Origin: Mesorhizobium sp. AR10
GTDB lineage: Bacteria; Pseudomonadota; Alphaproteobacteria; Rhizobiales; Rhizobiaceae
Direction of reading: 5' to 3'
Length of the DNA: 64,000 nt
Assembly: GCF_024746795.1 (NCBI RefSeq)
Contig: NZ_CP080524.1
Coordinates: 3,202,001-3,266,000, forward strand
Part shown: one piece after another, positions 34,396-43,799 of the stretch
How the letters are laid out: each line of letters opens with the position of its first letter
Position numbering within the stretch: the first letter of the stretch is position 1
Notes under the pieces: generated by a model
What the model was told of the DNA's origin: nothing
Databases searched by the model: none
The model's input: only the letters and a program-made list of their open reading frames with translations
Program-made: the position numbers and the translations under genes

Positions 34396-35400
34396 ATGCG
34401 GATTTGGGCGATATGGAGTTCGGTGTTTCTTGCACTGGCCGGCGCCGGCGTGGCGCGAGCCGATGTGAAGATGAGCGGCTCCTTCGTGGCCGACGCCGCC
34501 TGTCCGGCAACGCAGGCGATCAAGAGCGGCAAGAACCCCGGTAGCGTTTCGACCGCGACCGGGCAGAGCTACGATCTTCTGGCGGGCAACAAGGATGGGC
34601 CGACGCATTATCTCATCCGCGTGCCTGGCGCCGATCCGGAGCGCCGTTGGGTGAAAATCAGTTGCGGCCATGTCACCGGCAGCAGTGCGTCGACGGCGCC
34701 TGCCGATCAGAACCAGTCGGCCTCACCGGCCTCGGGAAAACCGGAATATGTCTTCGCGCTGAGCTGGCAGCCGGCTTTTTGTGAAACCAAGGCCAGCAAG
34801 ACCGAATGCCAGGCGCAGACCGCAGCCGGTTTCGATGCGACGCATTTCACCTTGCATGGCCTGTGGCCGCAGCCGAATGGGAATTTCTATTGCCAGGTGG
34901 CGGCAAGCGACAAAGCCAACGACAACCCGGCGCACTGGAAGGATTTGCCGCCGGTCAATCTCGATGCGAGCACGCGGTCGGAGCTCGATCAGGTGATGCC
35001 GGGCACCGCTTCCAAGCTCGACCGGCATGAGTGGATCAAGCACGGCACCTGTTACGGCAAAAGCCAGCAGGAGTATTTCGCCGATGCGTTGAACCTGATG
35101 CGCGCGGTGAATGCTTCGCCGGTGCGCGACCTGTTTACGAAAAGCATCGGCAAGCAGCTGACCTCGGACCAGATTCGCCGCGCCTTTGACAGCGCCTATG
35201 GCGCCGGGGCGGGCGAGCGGGTCCGTGTGTCCTGCCTGGTCGATCCTTCGGGCGGCAGACGGCTGATCGGTGAGTTGACGCTTGGCCTGACCGGTCCGAT
35301 CGGCCCCAACAGCTCATTGGGCGACCTGTTGCAGGCCTCTGCGCCCACGACCAAGGCCGGTTGCCCCAAGGGTGCCGTCGACCCTGTTGGGTTCCAATAG
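34396..35400 (+). CDS. Ribonuclease T2 family protein
   Basis: A 334-residue secreted ribonuclease. A signal peptide (VFLALAGAGVARA) precedes an extra N-terminal domain of about 110 residues of unknown role, then the RNase T2 domain. Both catalytic segments are intact: CAS I FTLHGLWPQP (H154) and CAS II HEWIKHGTC (H211, E212, K215, H216). It would cleave RNA in the periplasm or outside the cell, giving 2',3'-cyclic products. The N-terminal extension is the only unusual part. Confidence 0.93.
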   Translation: MRIWAIWSSVFLALAGAGVARADVKMSGSFVADAACPATQAIKSGKNPGSVSTATGQSYDLLAGNKDGPTHYLIRVPGADPERRWVKISCGHVTGSSASTAPADQNQSASPASGKPEYVFALSWQPAFCETKASKTECQAQTAAGFDATHFTLHGLWPQPNGNFYCQVAASDKANDNPAHWKDLPPVNLDASTRSELDQVMPGTASKLDRHEWIKHGTCYGKSQQEYFADALNLMRAVNASPVRDLFTKSIGKQLTSDQIRRAFDSAYGAGAGERVRVSCLVDPSGGRRLIGELTLGLTGPIGPNSSLGDLLQASAPTTKAGCPKGAVDPVGFQ

Positions 35401-35471
35401 GCGGCGGGGACTGTCGGTTCGTCCTTGCCCGATCTAGTGTGCATCGTGCACATCATTCGGCGGGGGTGGCG

Positions 35472-36086
35472 ATGAATGGCATGACGGGCGGCGCGCTGGC
35501 GCGGCTGGCCTTCTGGGCCAGGGGTATGGTCGCAATCCGGGACGGCCGCATGGAATGGCCGGGCTTTTCCTGTACCGAGGCGGAGTGGGCGCGGATGCGA
35601 ACACTCGCCGCGCCGATCGGTGCCGGTACCTACCAGCTGTTCACGCTGGTCAATGCCGCGATCTTCATCGCCCTTGCCGCGCTCGGCATCTTTTGCCTCT
35701 TCCTGCCGCTGGCGACACTCTTGTTCCCAGTCCCGGCGGAAACCAGCGCGCTCAAGTTTTCGCTGCTGCTCGCGGCCTGCGCCTTTCTGATCATCGGGCT
35801 CGGCCTGCCCATTTCCATGCGCCTTTCAAGTGCGCTGCTCGCCTCGAAAGCTATACGCGCAGCGCTCGTCGCAGCACCTGGCGACGAGGCCCTTGCCGCA
35901 AAAGTGTCCTGGCAGATCAACCGCATCACGCTCGTGCTGTGTGGCCTGCTGGTGCCGGGGATTCTTCTGTTCATCGCCTATGACATCAATGCCGGCCCGA
36001 TCATCAGCGCGCTGAAATGGCTGGCGATCGCACTGATGGGTGTCTCGGTCGCGGTCGGGGCCTTGCAGCGAAAAAAGCGGGGCTGA
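35472..36086 (+). CDS. Membrane protein of unknown function
   Basis: A 204-residue protein with four likely membrane segments (for example AAIFIALAALGIFCLFLPLA, FSLLLAACAFLIIGLGLPIS and LVLCGLLVPGILLFIAYDI) after a roughly 55-residue soluble N-terminus. The C-terminus is basic (LQRKKRG). I do not recognise a family. The ATG at 35472 follows GGGGTGG. It starts 71 bp after the RNase T2 gene and could be co-transcribed with it. Confidence 0.72.
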   Translation: MNGMTGGALARLAFWARGMVAIRDGRMEWPGFSCTEAEWARMRTLAAPIGAGTYQLFTLVNAAIFIALAALGIFCLFLPLATLLFPVPAETSALKFSLLLAACAFLIIGLGLPISMRLSSALLASKAIRAALVAAPGDEALAAKVSWQINRITLVLCGLLVPGILLFIAYDINAGPIISALKWLAIALMGVSVAVGALQRKKRG

Positions 36087-36127
36087 TCCGGGTCAGCCGC
36101 CTGAGGGCGAACGGTTCGGCGGAGACA

Positions 36128-37498
36128 TTATCCGCCGGCACCCTGTTCTGAGCGGCTCCATGCGTCGAGCCTGTCGGCGTTGCTGGCAGCAGGTTCGCCG
36201 ATGACACGGTCGCGTCCGGTCAGCTTGGCCTTGTAGAGTCGCTGGTCGGCGAGGGCAAAAAGATCGGCAAGACGCTGTGTGCTGTCACTGACGGTGGAGA
36301 CGCCGGCGCTGACGGTAAGGTCGAACTTTCTGGTGTGTGCGGACGCCTTGACCGCGTGCCTGACGCTTTCGCCCAGCAATCTGGCGACCGGATGCGACCG
36401 GGCGCAGAGAATAGCGAATTCCTCGCCGCCGATCCGGAACACCTGACCCTCGACGCCCACAACCTCGGTCAGCACAGCGGCGATGGTTTTCAGGACCTTG
36501 TCGCCCTCGGCATGGCCGAAGCGATCGTTGATCGACTTGAAGTGGTCGACATCGATAATCAGCAGGCTGAGCGGCTTGGCCATGCGCAAACTGACTGCGA
36601 CGGCGGTTTCGCCGTCGGTTTCGAAGCTGCCGCGATGCAAGAGGCCGGTGAGGCCGTCGCGGCCGACCTGTTCGATCAAAGCCTCATAGCGTTCGCGATA
36701 GGTCAGCGTGTCGAAGATGTCGGAAAGTCCGCGCGGCACTGCGACTTGCCGCGCTTCGAACCACCGGAGATAGGCGACAAGCATCAGGCTGTAGGTCAGG
36801 GCGGCGCCCATCTTGGCGAACCAGCCGCCGAAGAAAACCGCGATCGGCGCGCCGGCGACAAAATGCAGCGCGGTGAAAAATCCCGCCTGGTCGAAGGTCA
36901 GCACACAAGCGACGGAGATCAGGACGCGGGCGAAAAGCGCCTTGCGCAGATAACGCCCAAGCTTTTCATAGAGCAGGATGATGAGGATGGCGTCGATGAA
37001 CAGCAGCGTCGTGCCCCACACCATCAGCCAGCCCATTTGGTCGATGAAACCGATGTCGGGAGCCTTGCCGCTGGGGAGCGGCGCGATCTCATGCAGGCGC
37101 AGGATCAGCACAAGCCCGATCATCAGCGCATTGCCGAGCAAGAGGCCGTAGATGGGTTGCCGGACGGTTGCCGCGTCCTCCTTGATGTAAAGCAGCAGCA
37201 GCATCACCAGCTTGCCGGAAAACAGCACGGCGGAGCCTGGCGAAACCATGCCGAAGGGCAAGGCGACGTAGAAGACGCTGGCGAGGTAGGTTTCCAGGAA
37301 ATGCATGACGCCGAGCGCGCAGACAAACACGCCGAGGCCGATGCGGCTCCTCAAGCGGAAGAGCGAGACCATGACGCCGAAGTAGAGGACCGCTTCGGCA
37401 AGGAGCAGGAAACTGTTCAGCAATGCCGTCGATCCAATCCTTCTCTGGAAATCGCGGCGTGCCGTCGATTCCCCATCCAACACCGTTTTGACGCGCAA
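36128..37498 (-). CDS. Membrane-bound GGDEF diguanylate cyclase
   Basis: A 456-residue protein with about eight N-terminal membrane helices followed by a GGDEF domain (about residues 275-435). DGLTGLLHR opens the domain, IDVDHFKSINDRFGHAEGD carries the substrate and metal residues, and the active site is GGEEF, a fully active form. It would make cyclic-di-GMP. No RxxD inhibitory site is obvious. The start at 37498 is TTG with a poor ribosome site, so the true start is uncertain. Convergent with the preceding membrane protein gene. Confidence 0.9.
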   Translation of the reverse strand: MRVKTVLDGESTARRDFQRRIGSTALLNSFLLLAEAVLYFGVMVSLFRLRSRIGLGVFVCALGVMHFLETYLASVFYVALPFGMVSPGSAVLFSGKLVMLLLLYIKEDAATVRQPIYGLLLGNALMIGLVLILRLHEIAPLPSGKAPDIGFIDQMGWLMVWGTTLLFIDAILIILLYEKLGRYLRKALFARVLISVACVLTFDQAGFFTALHFVAGAPIAVFFGGWFAKMGAALTYSLMLVAYLRWFEARQVAVPRGLSDIFDTLTYRERYEALIEQVGRDGLTGLLHRGSFETDGETAVAVSLRMAKPLSLLIIDVDHFKSINDRFGHAEGDKVLKTIAAVLTEVVGVEGQVFRIGGEEFAILCARSHPVARLLGESVRHAVKASAHTRKFDLTVSAGVSTVSDSTQRLADLFALADQRLYKAKLTGRDRVIGEPAASNADRLDAWSRSEQGAGG

Positions 37499-37667
37499 GG
37501 GTTAACCGCTGCTTTCGCGGGGCCCTGCTGCGATCCGAAAAGTTGATGACAGGATGGGCGCTCCCAGCCTGGGGAAAGCTCCAAAGCGCCAAAAGCGATT
37601 GCCGTTCGGCACGGCATCGCCTACATAGCGCGCAACTTCCATTCATTCTGATCAAGGAAAAGCGCGC

Positions 37668-39317
37668 GTGGCACGCCAGTTCATCTATCACATGGCCGGC
37701 CTCAACAAGGCCTATGGCACCAAGAAGGTGCTCGAGAATATCCATCTCTCCTTCTACCCCGACGCCAAGATCGGCATCCTCGGCCCCAACGGCGCCGGCA
37801 AGTCGACGATCCTCAAGATCATGGCCGGCATCGACAAGGAGTGGAACGGCGAGGCGTGGCTGGCCGAGGGTGCCACCGTCGGTTACCTGGCGCAGGAGCC
37901 GGCGCTCGACCCGAAGAAGACCGTGTTCGAAAACATCATGGAAGGCGTCGCCGCCAAGACCGCCATCATCGAGCGCTACAACGAATTGATGATGAACTAT
38001 TCCGACGAGACGGCCGACGAGTCGGCCAAGCTCCAGGACGAGATGGACCGGCTGAACCTGTGGGATCTGGAACAACAAGTCGAAATGGCGATGGAGGCAC
38101 TGGGCTGCCCGCCCAAGGAATCGGAAGTCACCAAGCTGTCAGGTGGCGAGCGCCGCCGCGTCGCGCTCTGCCAGCTCCTGCTGCGCCAGCCCGACCTTCT
38201 GCTGCTCGACGAGCCGACCAACCATCTCGACGCCGAAACGACGGCGTGGCTTGAAAAGCATCTGCGCGCCTATCCGGGCGCGGTGATGATCATCACCCAC
38301 GATCGCTACTTCCTCGACAATGTCACCGGCTGGATCCTCGAGCTCGACCGTGGCCGCGGCATTCCTTATGAGGGCAACTACACCAAATATCTCGAAGCCA
38401 AGGCCAAGCGGCTCAAGCAGGAAGGCCGCGAGGACGATGCCCGCCAGCGTGCCATCGGCCGCGAGCGCGAGTGGATTCAGTCCAGCCCGAAGGCACGACA
38501 GACCAAGTCGAAAGCGCGTATCCAGGCATTCCAGGATTTGCTGGACGCAGCCGACAAGCGGCGGCCGACCGACACCCAGATCGTCATTCCGCATGGCGAG
38601 CGCCTGGGCAATGTGGTGATCGAGGTCGACGGCCTGTCGAAGGGCTTTGGCGACACGCTGTTGATCGAGGGTCTGGAATTCAAGCTGCCGCCCGGCGGCA
38701 TCGTCGGCGTCATCGGCCCGAACGGCGCCGGCAAGACGACGCTGTTTCGCATGATCACCGGCCAGGAAAAGCCGGACGCCGGCACGGTCCGCGTCGGCGA
38801 AACCGTCAAGCTCGGCTATGTCGACCAGAGCCGCGATACGCTCGATCCGGCCAAGACCGTGTGGGAAGAGATTTCAGGCGGCGCCGAAGTGGTCAAGCTC
38901 GGCAAGTTCGAGGCCAACACCCGCGCCTATTGCGCGTCGTTCAACTTCCGAGGCGGCGACCAGCAGCAGAAGGTCGGCAACCTGTCCGGCGGCCAGCGCA
39001 ACCGCGTACATCTGGCAAAAATGCTGAAGACCGGCGGCAATGTCCTGCTGCTCGACGAACCGACCAACGATCTCGATACGGAAACGCTGGCGGCACTCGA
39101 AGACGCGCTGGAAAACTTCGCCGGCTGCGCCGTCATCATCTCGCACGATCGCATGTTCCTCGACCGCCTGGCGACGCACATCCTCGCTTTCGAGGGCGAC
39201 AGCCATGTCGAATGGTTCGAGGGTAACTTCGAGGACTACGAGCAGGACAAGATCCGCCGCCTCGGTCCGGATGCGGTCAATCCGCACCGCATGACGTATA
39301 AGAGGCTGACGCGGTAA
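37668..39317 (+). CDS. ettA: Energy-dependent translational throttle protein EttA
   Basis: A 549-residue ABC-F protein that binds the ribosomal E site and gates translation initiation according to the ATP/ADP ratio. Two ATPase domains are seen, each with GPNGAGK(S/T)T, signatures LSGGERRRVALCQLL and LSGGQRNRVHLAKML, and DEPTNHLD / DEPTNDLD. The arm insertion and the linker KSKARIQAFQDLL fit EttA rather than Uup. The start is GTG 37668, preceded by AAGGAAA. It has no membrane domain and is not a transporter. Confidence 0.96.
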   Translation: MARQFIYHMAGLNKAYGTKKVLENIHLSFYPDAKIGILGPNGAGKSTILKIMAGIDKEWNGEAWLAEGATVGYLAQEPALDPKKTVFENIMEGVAAKTAIIERYNELMMNYSDETADESAKLQDEMDRLNLWDLEQQVEMAMEALGCPPKESEVTKLSGGERRRVALCQLLLRQPDLLLLDEPTNHLDAETTAWLEKHLRAYPGAVMIITHDRYFLDNVTGWILELDRGRGIPYEGNYTKYLEAKAKRLKQEGREDDARQRAIGREREWIQSSPKARQTKSKARIQAFQDLLDAADKRRPTDTQIVIPHGERLGNVVIEVDGLSKGFGDTLLIEGLEFKLPPGGIVGVIGPNGAGKTTLFRMITGQEKPDAGTVRVGETVKLGYVDQSRDTLDPAKTVWEEISGGAEVVKLGKFEANTRAYCASFNFRGGDQQQKVGNLSGGQRNRVHLAKMLKTGGNVLLLDEPTNDLDTETLAALEDALENFAGCAVIISHDRMFLDRLATHILAFEGDSHVEWFEGNFEDYEQDKIRRLGPDAVNPHRMTYKRLTR

Positions 39318-39359
39318 GGCGCTGATTTGGGGGCGAAATTCTCAAATCGAGGAGCTGAA

Positions 39360-40130
39360 ATGGCTGATTGGTCCGCCGCCCAATATCTGAAATTCGAGGA
39401 CGAGCGCACGCGGCCGGCGCGCGATCTCGTCGCCCAGGTGCCGGTGGACTTCCCGCGACGGGTCGTCGATATCGGCTGCGGGCCGGGCAACTCGACCGAA
39501 TTGCTGGTCGAGCGCTGGCCGGCGGCGCAAGTCAGCGGCTTCGATACCTCACCTGACATGATCGAAAAGGCGAGGGCGAGGCTGCCCGACGTCAGCTTCG
39601 AGCTGGGCGATGCCGCGGCTTGGCAGCCGGCGCAATCTGTCGACGTGATCTTCGCCAATGCGGTGTTCCAGTGGCTGCCGGAGCACCCAGCGGTGTTCCA
39701 GCGGCTGATGGCTTTCCTGGCGCCGGGTGGCGCGCTTGCCATTCAGATGCCCGACAATCTCGGTGAGCCTTCGCACCAGCACATGCGGGAGACGGCGGCG
39801 GAAATGCCGTTTGCCGCAAAGCTCCAGGGGGCGGCGCGTGGACCACTGCCGCCAGTGTCGTTCTACTACGATCTGTTGTCGCCATTCTCCGACCGGCTCG
39901 ACATCTGGCACACCGCCTACAATCATCCGCTCGCCGATGCCGAGGCGATCGTCGAATGGGTGAAGGCGACGGGGCTGAAACCCTTCCTCGATCCGCTGGA
40001 CGCCGACGAGCGGAAAATGTTCCTGGAGCACTACACGGCGAAGATCGCCGGGGCCTATCCGAAGACGGCAAGCGGCAAGGTGCTGCTGCGTTTTCCGCGC
40101 ATCTTCATTGTTGCCAAGCGAGGCGCCTAG
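39360..40130 (+). CDS. tam: Trans-aconitate 2-methyltransferase
   Basis: A 256-residue SAM-dependent methyltransferase that esterifies trans-aconitate, a by-product and inhibitor of the TCA cycle. The N-terminus [20 protein letters not shown] is almost diagnostic for Tam; the SAM-binding motif is [15 protein letters not shown]. The ATG at 39360 follows GGAGCTG. The gene starts 42 bp after ettA and may be co-transcribed with it. Confidence 0.92.
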   Translation: MADWSAAQYLKFEDERTRPARDLVAQVPVDFPRRVVDIGCGPGNSTELLVERWPAAQVSGFDTSPDMIEKARARLPDVSFELGDAAAWQPAQSVDVIFANAVFQWLPEHPAVFQRLMAFLAPGGALAIQMPDNLGEPSHQHMRETAAEMPFAAKLQGAARGPLPPVSFYYDLLSPFSDRLDIWHTAYNHPLADAEAIVEWVKATGLKPFLDPLDADERKMFLEHYTAKIAGAYPKTASGKVLLRFPRIFIVAKRGA

Positions 40131-40244
40131 CACTCCGGTGAACTCTGGCAATGTTCCTGGTTTAAGGCGGCATAAACCGCCTGGATGAGAAAAGTGTTGC
40201 GTCGAGTCTCTTCGGCGCCCACATGAGAGCCGCAACGCCTGCCT

Positions 40245-41381
40245 ATGGACGGAATGGAAATGCATCGCGTCATCATCAGCGGCATCGGCGTCGAAATCCC
40301 TGAACCTTCGATCACCAATGAAGAACTGGTCGCCAGCTTCAATGCCTGGGTCGACATGGAGAATGTGCGCCGTTCGGCCTCGGGCGAGACACTGCTGCAG
40401 AAGTCGGACAGCGCCTTCATCGTCCACGCGTCGGGCGTCCAGACCCGCCATGTGATCGAGCGGGAAGGCATTCTCGACCCGACCCGCATGGCGCCGCGCA
40501 TTCCGGCCCGGCCGGACGACGCGCTGTCACTGCAGGCCGAGTTCGGCATCGCATCGGCCAGGAAAGCCATCGACCATGCCGGCCTGCAGCCATCTGACAT
40601 CGATCTGGTGATCTGCTCGGCCTCGCATCACCAGCGGCCCTATCCGGCGATTGCCATCGAAATGCAGGAGGCGTTGGGCACCAAGGGCGCCGGCTTCGAC
40701 ATGGGGCTCGGCTGCTCGTCGGCCGCGGCCGCCCTGCACATCGCGGTCAATCTGGTGCGGGCGGGTGCGCACAAGCGCGTGCTGGTGACGACGCCGGAAA
40801 TCATCACCGGTCATCTCAATTTCCGCGACCGGCAGACGCATTTCATCTTCGGCGACGCCTCGGTGTCGATGATCGTCGAGGGACTCGGCAAGGGCGACAG
40901 ACGGCCCGGGCGCTTCGAGGTGCTCGACACGCGCACCTGGACGCAGATGTCCAACAACATCCGCACCAATCTTGGCTACCACACCCGCACAGCCCAGGAT
41001 GATCCCTACATGATCAATCTGGAAGGCAATCTGATCAAGCAGGTCGGCAACAAGGTGTTCAAGGAAGTCACCGTTGCCGGGCACAAATTCATCGTCGAAT
41101 TCCTGGGCGAACACGGGCTGACGCCGCAAACAATCCGGCGCTTCTGGCTGCACCAGGCCAATGCGCGGATGAACGCCATGATCCTGAAACTGGCCTTCGG
41201 CCACGAGGTCGACCACGACCGCGCGCCGATGGTGCTCGAGCGGCTCGGCAACACCGCCGGCGCCGGCGCCATCATCGCGCTGTCGGAGAACCACGCCGAC
41301 ATGAAACCCGGCGACTACGGCCTGCTCTGTGCCTTCGGCGCGGGATACTCGATTGGTGGTGCGCTGCTCAGGATGTTGTGA
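40245..41381 (+). CDS. Beta-ketoacyl-ACP synthase III-like protein
   Basis: A 378-residue thiolase-fold condensing enzyme of the FabH type. The catalytic triad is complete: Cys157 in MGLGCSSAAAA, His303 in LHQANARMN and Asn336 in LGNTAGAG. The N-terminal region with DMENVRRSASGETLLQKSDS is longer than in housekeeping FabH (about 320 residues), placing it in a divergent subgroup that primes special acyl chains. ATG codons at 40245, 40254 and 40260 are all possible. It lies alone, so no pathway is evident. Confidence 0.87.
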   Translation: MDGMEMHRVIISGIGVEIPEPSITNEELVASFNAWVDMENVRRSASGETLLQKSDSAFIVHASGVQTRHVIEREGILDPTRMAPRIPARPDDALSLQAEFGIASARKAIDHAGLQPSDIDLVICSASHHQRPYPAIAIEMQEALGTKGAGFDMGLGCSSAAAALHIAVNLVRAGAHKRVLVTTPEIITGHLNFRDRQTHFIFGDASVSMIVEGLGKGDRRPGRFEVLDTRTWTQMSNNIRTNLGYHTRTAQDDPYMINLEGNLIKQVGNKVFKEVTVAGHKFIVEFLGEHGLTPQTIRRFWLHQANARMNAMILKLAFGHEVDHDRAPMVLERLGNTAGAGAIIALSENHADMKPGDYGLLCAFGAGYSIGGALLRML

Positions 41382-41384
41382 AGC

Positions 41385-41951
41385 CTATTTGGGCGCGAAC
41401 GGCACCAGCATCGGAACGCGCAAGGCATAGTCGTCATAGGCGCTGCCGAGCTCGCCGCGCAGGAACTTCTCCTCAAGCCTTGCCTTCACGATGATGCCGA
41501 CAGTAAGCAGGGCGGCACCGGCAACGCCCCAGACCGTGCCTTTCGCGGCCATGGTGGCGAGGATCGCCAGCAACAGGCCGGTATAGATCGGATGCCGAAC
41601 CAGCCCATAGGGCCCGGTGTCGACGACACGGTGACCGGCCTTGGCAGTGACCGTGCCCGACCACAGCCGGCCGAGATGCAGGCGGGCCCACCAGGAGAAG
41701 GCCAGGCCGACGGCGATCAGCGCCACGCAACTCCAGGCCACGGCAAGGGTCGGGAACCAGAGTCTGAGGCGGCCGACATAGCCATGCGCTGGAACGAACA
41801 GCAGGATCGTGCCGATCATCCACAGGGCGCGATAGCGAAACTCCGCCTGGAAGCCGGCGCGCTTTTGCGCCGGGTCAGCCCAGTAGGCAGCTGCCGCCCA
41901 TGAGACAATCCAGATCAGCCAAAGTGCAGCGATTGCGTTCGCGGGATGCAT
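41385..41951 (-). CDS. Isoprenylcysteine methyltransferase (ICMT)-like membrane methyltransferase
   Basis: A 188-residue membrane protein with about five hydrophobic helices and the C-terminal ICMT/PEMT-like motif TGPYGLVRHPIYTGLLL plus EEKFLRGELGSAYDDY, which bind SAM and substrate. Bacterial members methylate lipids or small molecules and are mostly uncharacterised. The ATG at 41951 is preferred; in-frame starts at 41978 and 42002 exist. It converges on the KAS III-like gene, only 3 bp apart. Confidence 0.85.
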   Translation of the reverse strand: MHPANAIAALWLIWIVSWAAAAYWADPAQKRAGFQAEFRYRALWMIGTILLFVPAHGYVGRLRLWFPTLAVAWSCVALIAVGLAFSWWARLHLGRLWSGTVTAKAGHRVVDTGPYGLVRHPIYTGLLLAILATMAAKGTVWGVAGAALLTVGIIVKARLEEKFLRGELGSAYDDYALRVPMLVPFAPK

Positions 41952-42157
41952 GATGACCGCTCCTCCAAGTGCCAGCATCAAGTCGACGCAGCGCGGCAAC
42001 AATGCGGCGCGGCATCGAGACAGATCCCAATTCGGAGTAAGAAGATCGTGATCGCCCGATATCAGGAATTCATCACGTAGATCGGACCATCAGCGCTTTC
42101 GACTGGACCGCGTGATTTGACATCGGTTAGAGCAAGATCATGCAAGGAACAAAACCG

Positions 42158-42772
42158 ATGGATCTCTTCCCCGAGGCCGAGAACCCGGTCGAAATCATCC
42201 CGGCGCGCAAACTCGTCGCAAAAGTGGCTGCGCTCTACGTCGCGCCATCAGATCATTTCGAGACGCGGCCGGTAGAAGAATTGCGGCTTGGCTTCGACGG
42301 CATATCAGGCGATTTCCACGCTGGCGCAACGCGGCGGTCCGGCGGCCGTGAGCCCTGGTATCCGCGTGGCACCGAAATGCGCAACGAGCGGCAGCTGTCG
42401 ATCGTGGCAGCGGACGAACTGGCGATCGTTGCCGAACGGATGGGGCTGGCGGAGATCAGACCGGAGTGGATCGGCGCCAATCTCTTGATCGAAGGAATAC
42501 CGCATCTCACGATGCTGCCGTCCGGCACGCTGTTGTTTTTCAAGGGCGGCGTCACAATCAAGGTCGACGCGCAGAACGGACCGTGCCGCGTCGCCGGGCG
42601 CTCGATCGCCGAGAATGCCGGGATGGCCGACCGCGAGGCCGGCGCGCTGGCCTTTCCAAAGGCGGCGAAGCGGCTGCGCGGTCTTGTCGCCTGGGTCGAG
42701 AAACCAGGCACGATCGTTGCCGGCGAGGAGATTTCGGCGCGCGTGCCCGAGCAGTGGATTTATCGCGCTTAG
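42158..42772 (+). CDS. MOSC domain-containing protein
   Basis: A 204-residue MOSC (molybdenum cofactor sulfurase C-terminal) domain protein. The segments GDFHAGATRRSGGREPWYPRGTE, IGANLLIEGIP and GPCRVAGRSIA, with the conserved Cys, follow the family. MOSC proteins handle sulfur or molybdenum cofactors. The ATG at 42158 has AAGGAAC upstream; ATG 42140 is an alternative. It stands alone. Confidence 0.87.
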   Translation: MDLFPEAENPVEIIPARKLVAKVAALYVAPSDHFETRPVEELRLGFDGISGDFHAGATRRSGGREPWYPRGTEMRNERQLSIVAADELAIVAERMGLAEIRPEWIGANLLIEGIPHLTMLPSGTLLFFKGGVTIKVDAQNGPCRVAGRSIAENAGMADREAGALAFPKAAKRLRGLVAWVEKPGTIVAGEEISARVPEQWIYRA

Positions 42773-42821
42773 GGGCGGGGGTAGGACTACGCCGCCTGGG
42801 CGGCGTAGCGAGATTTTGACC

Positions 42822-43664
42822 TCAGGCTGCTTTGCGATTCTTCTTCACGCCTTGCGCCAGGTCGGACACGTGATCCCATTTTTCCCAGGTGGCGATTCGG
42901 TTGGCGTATTCCTGTTTGATCATCGGCAGGCCGCCATCGCCGAAGAACACCCTGAGCGGCGGCTCGGCGGCATCGACGATTGCCAGCATTGCCGGTCCGG
43001 TCGCCTCAGGATCGCCGGCCACGGCGCGGCTGCGGCGCTCGACCATTGCAGCGCGGGCGGGCGCGTAGGCTTCGATCGCTTTTGAGACCTTGGCCGACGG
43101 GCCCGCCCAGTCGGTGGAGAAGCCGCCCGGCTCGACAAGCGTGACGTGGATACCGAATGGAGCAACCTCGATGCTGAGCGACTGGCTGAAGGCTTCCAGT
43201 GCCCATTTCGAGGCGTGGTAGAGGCCGAGCGAGGCGAAGGCCTTGACGCCGCCGATCGACGAGATCTGGATGATATGGCCGGAACGCTGCGCCCGCATGA
43301 TCGGTAGCACGGCCTGGGTGACCCAGAGGGCGCCGAACACATTGGTCTCGATCTGGTCGCGGGCTTCCTGCTCACTGACTTCCTCGATGGCGCCGAAATG
43401 GCCATAACCGGCATTGTTGATGACGACGTCGAGGCGGCCGAAACGCTTGTGCGCCTCGGCAATCGCGGCCTCGACGGCCGACTTGTCGGTGACATCGAGC
43501 TTTATCGCGGCGATGTTGTCGCCATATTTTTCGACGAGATCGGAAAGTGTGCTGGCATCGCGAGCCGTCGCCGCAACGCGGTCGCCGCGAGCAAGTGCGG
43601 CCTCGGCCCAGACGCGGCCAAAACCTTTTGACGATCCGGTAATAAACCAAACCTTGTGTGTCAT
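42822..43664 (-). CDS. SDR family oxidoreductase
   Basis: A 280-residue classical short-chain dehydrogenase: cofactor motif TGSSKGFG (residues 9-16), NNAGYG, catalytic Ser in QISSIGG and YHASK Tyr/Lys. The pattern VWFITGSSKGFGRVW and the closing region with EPGGFSTDW match a widespread group of uncharacterised SDRs. The ATG at 43664 starts the first beta strand. It converges with the MOSC gene. Confidence 0.9.
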   Translation of the reverse strand: MTHKVWFITGSSKGFGRVWAEAALARGDRVAATARDASTLSDLVEKYGDNIAAIKLDVTDKSAVEAAIAEAHKRFGRLDVVINNAGYGHFGAIEEVSEQEARDQIETNVFGALWVTQAVLPIMRAQRSGHIIQISSIGGVKAFASLGLYHASKWALEAFSQSLSIEVAPFGIHVTLVEPGGFSTDWAGPSAKVSKAIEAYAPARAAMVERRSRAVAGDPEATGPAMLAIVDAAEPPLRVFFGDGGLPMIKQEYANRIATWEKWDHVSDLAQGVKKNRKAA

Positions 43665-43799
43665 GATCCACCAGTTCTCAATGATTTTTGATCGAAACGG
43701 AGGCTTCTCCGTTTCGGTCATATAGAAAGCGGTCTCAGATCATCCAAGGCCGAAGCACATTTTGTTGATGTGGGCGACGCAACAGCAAGGTGTTGGCAG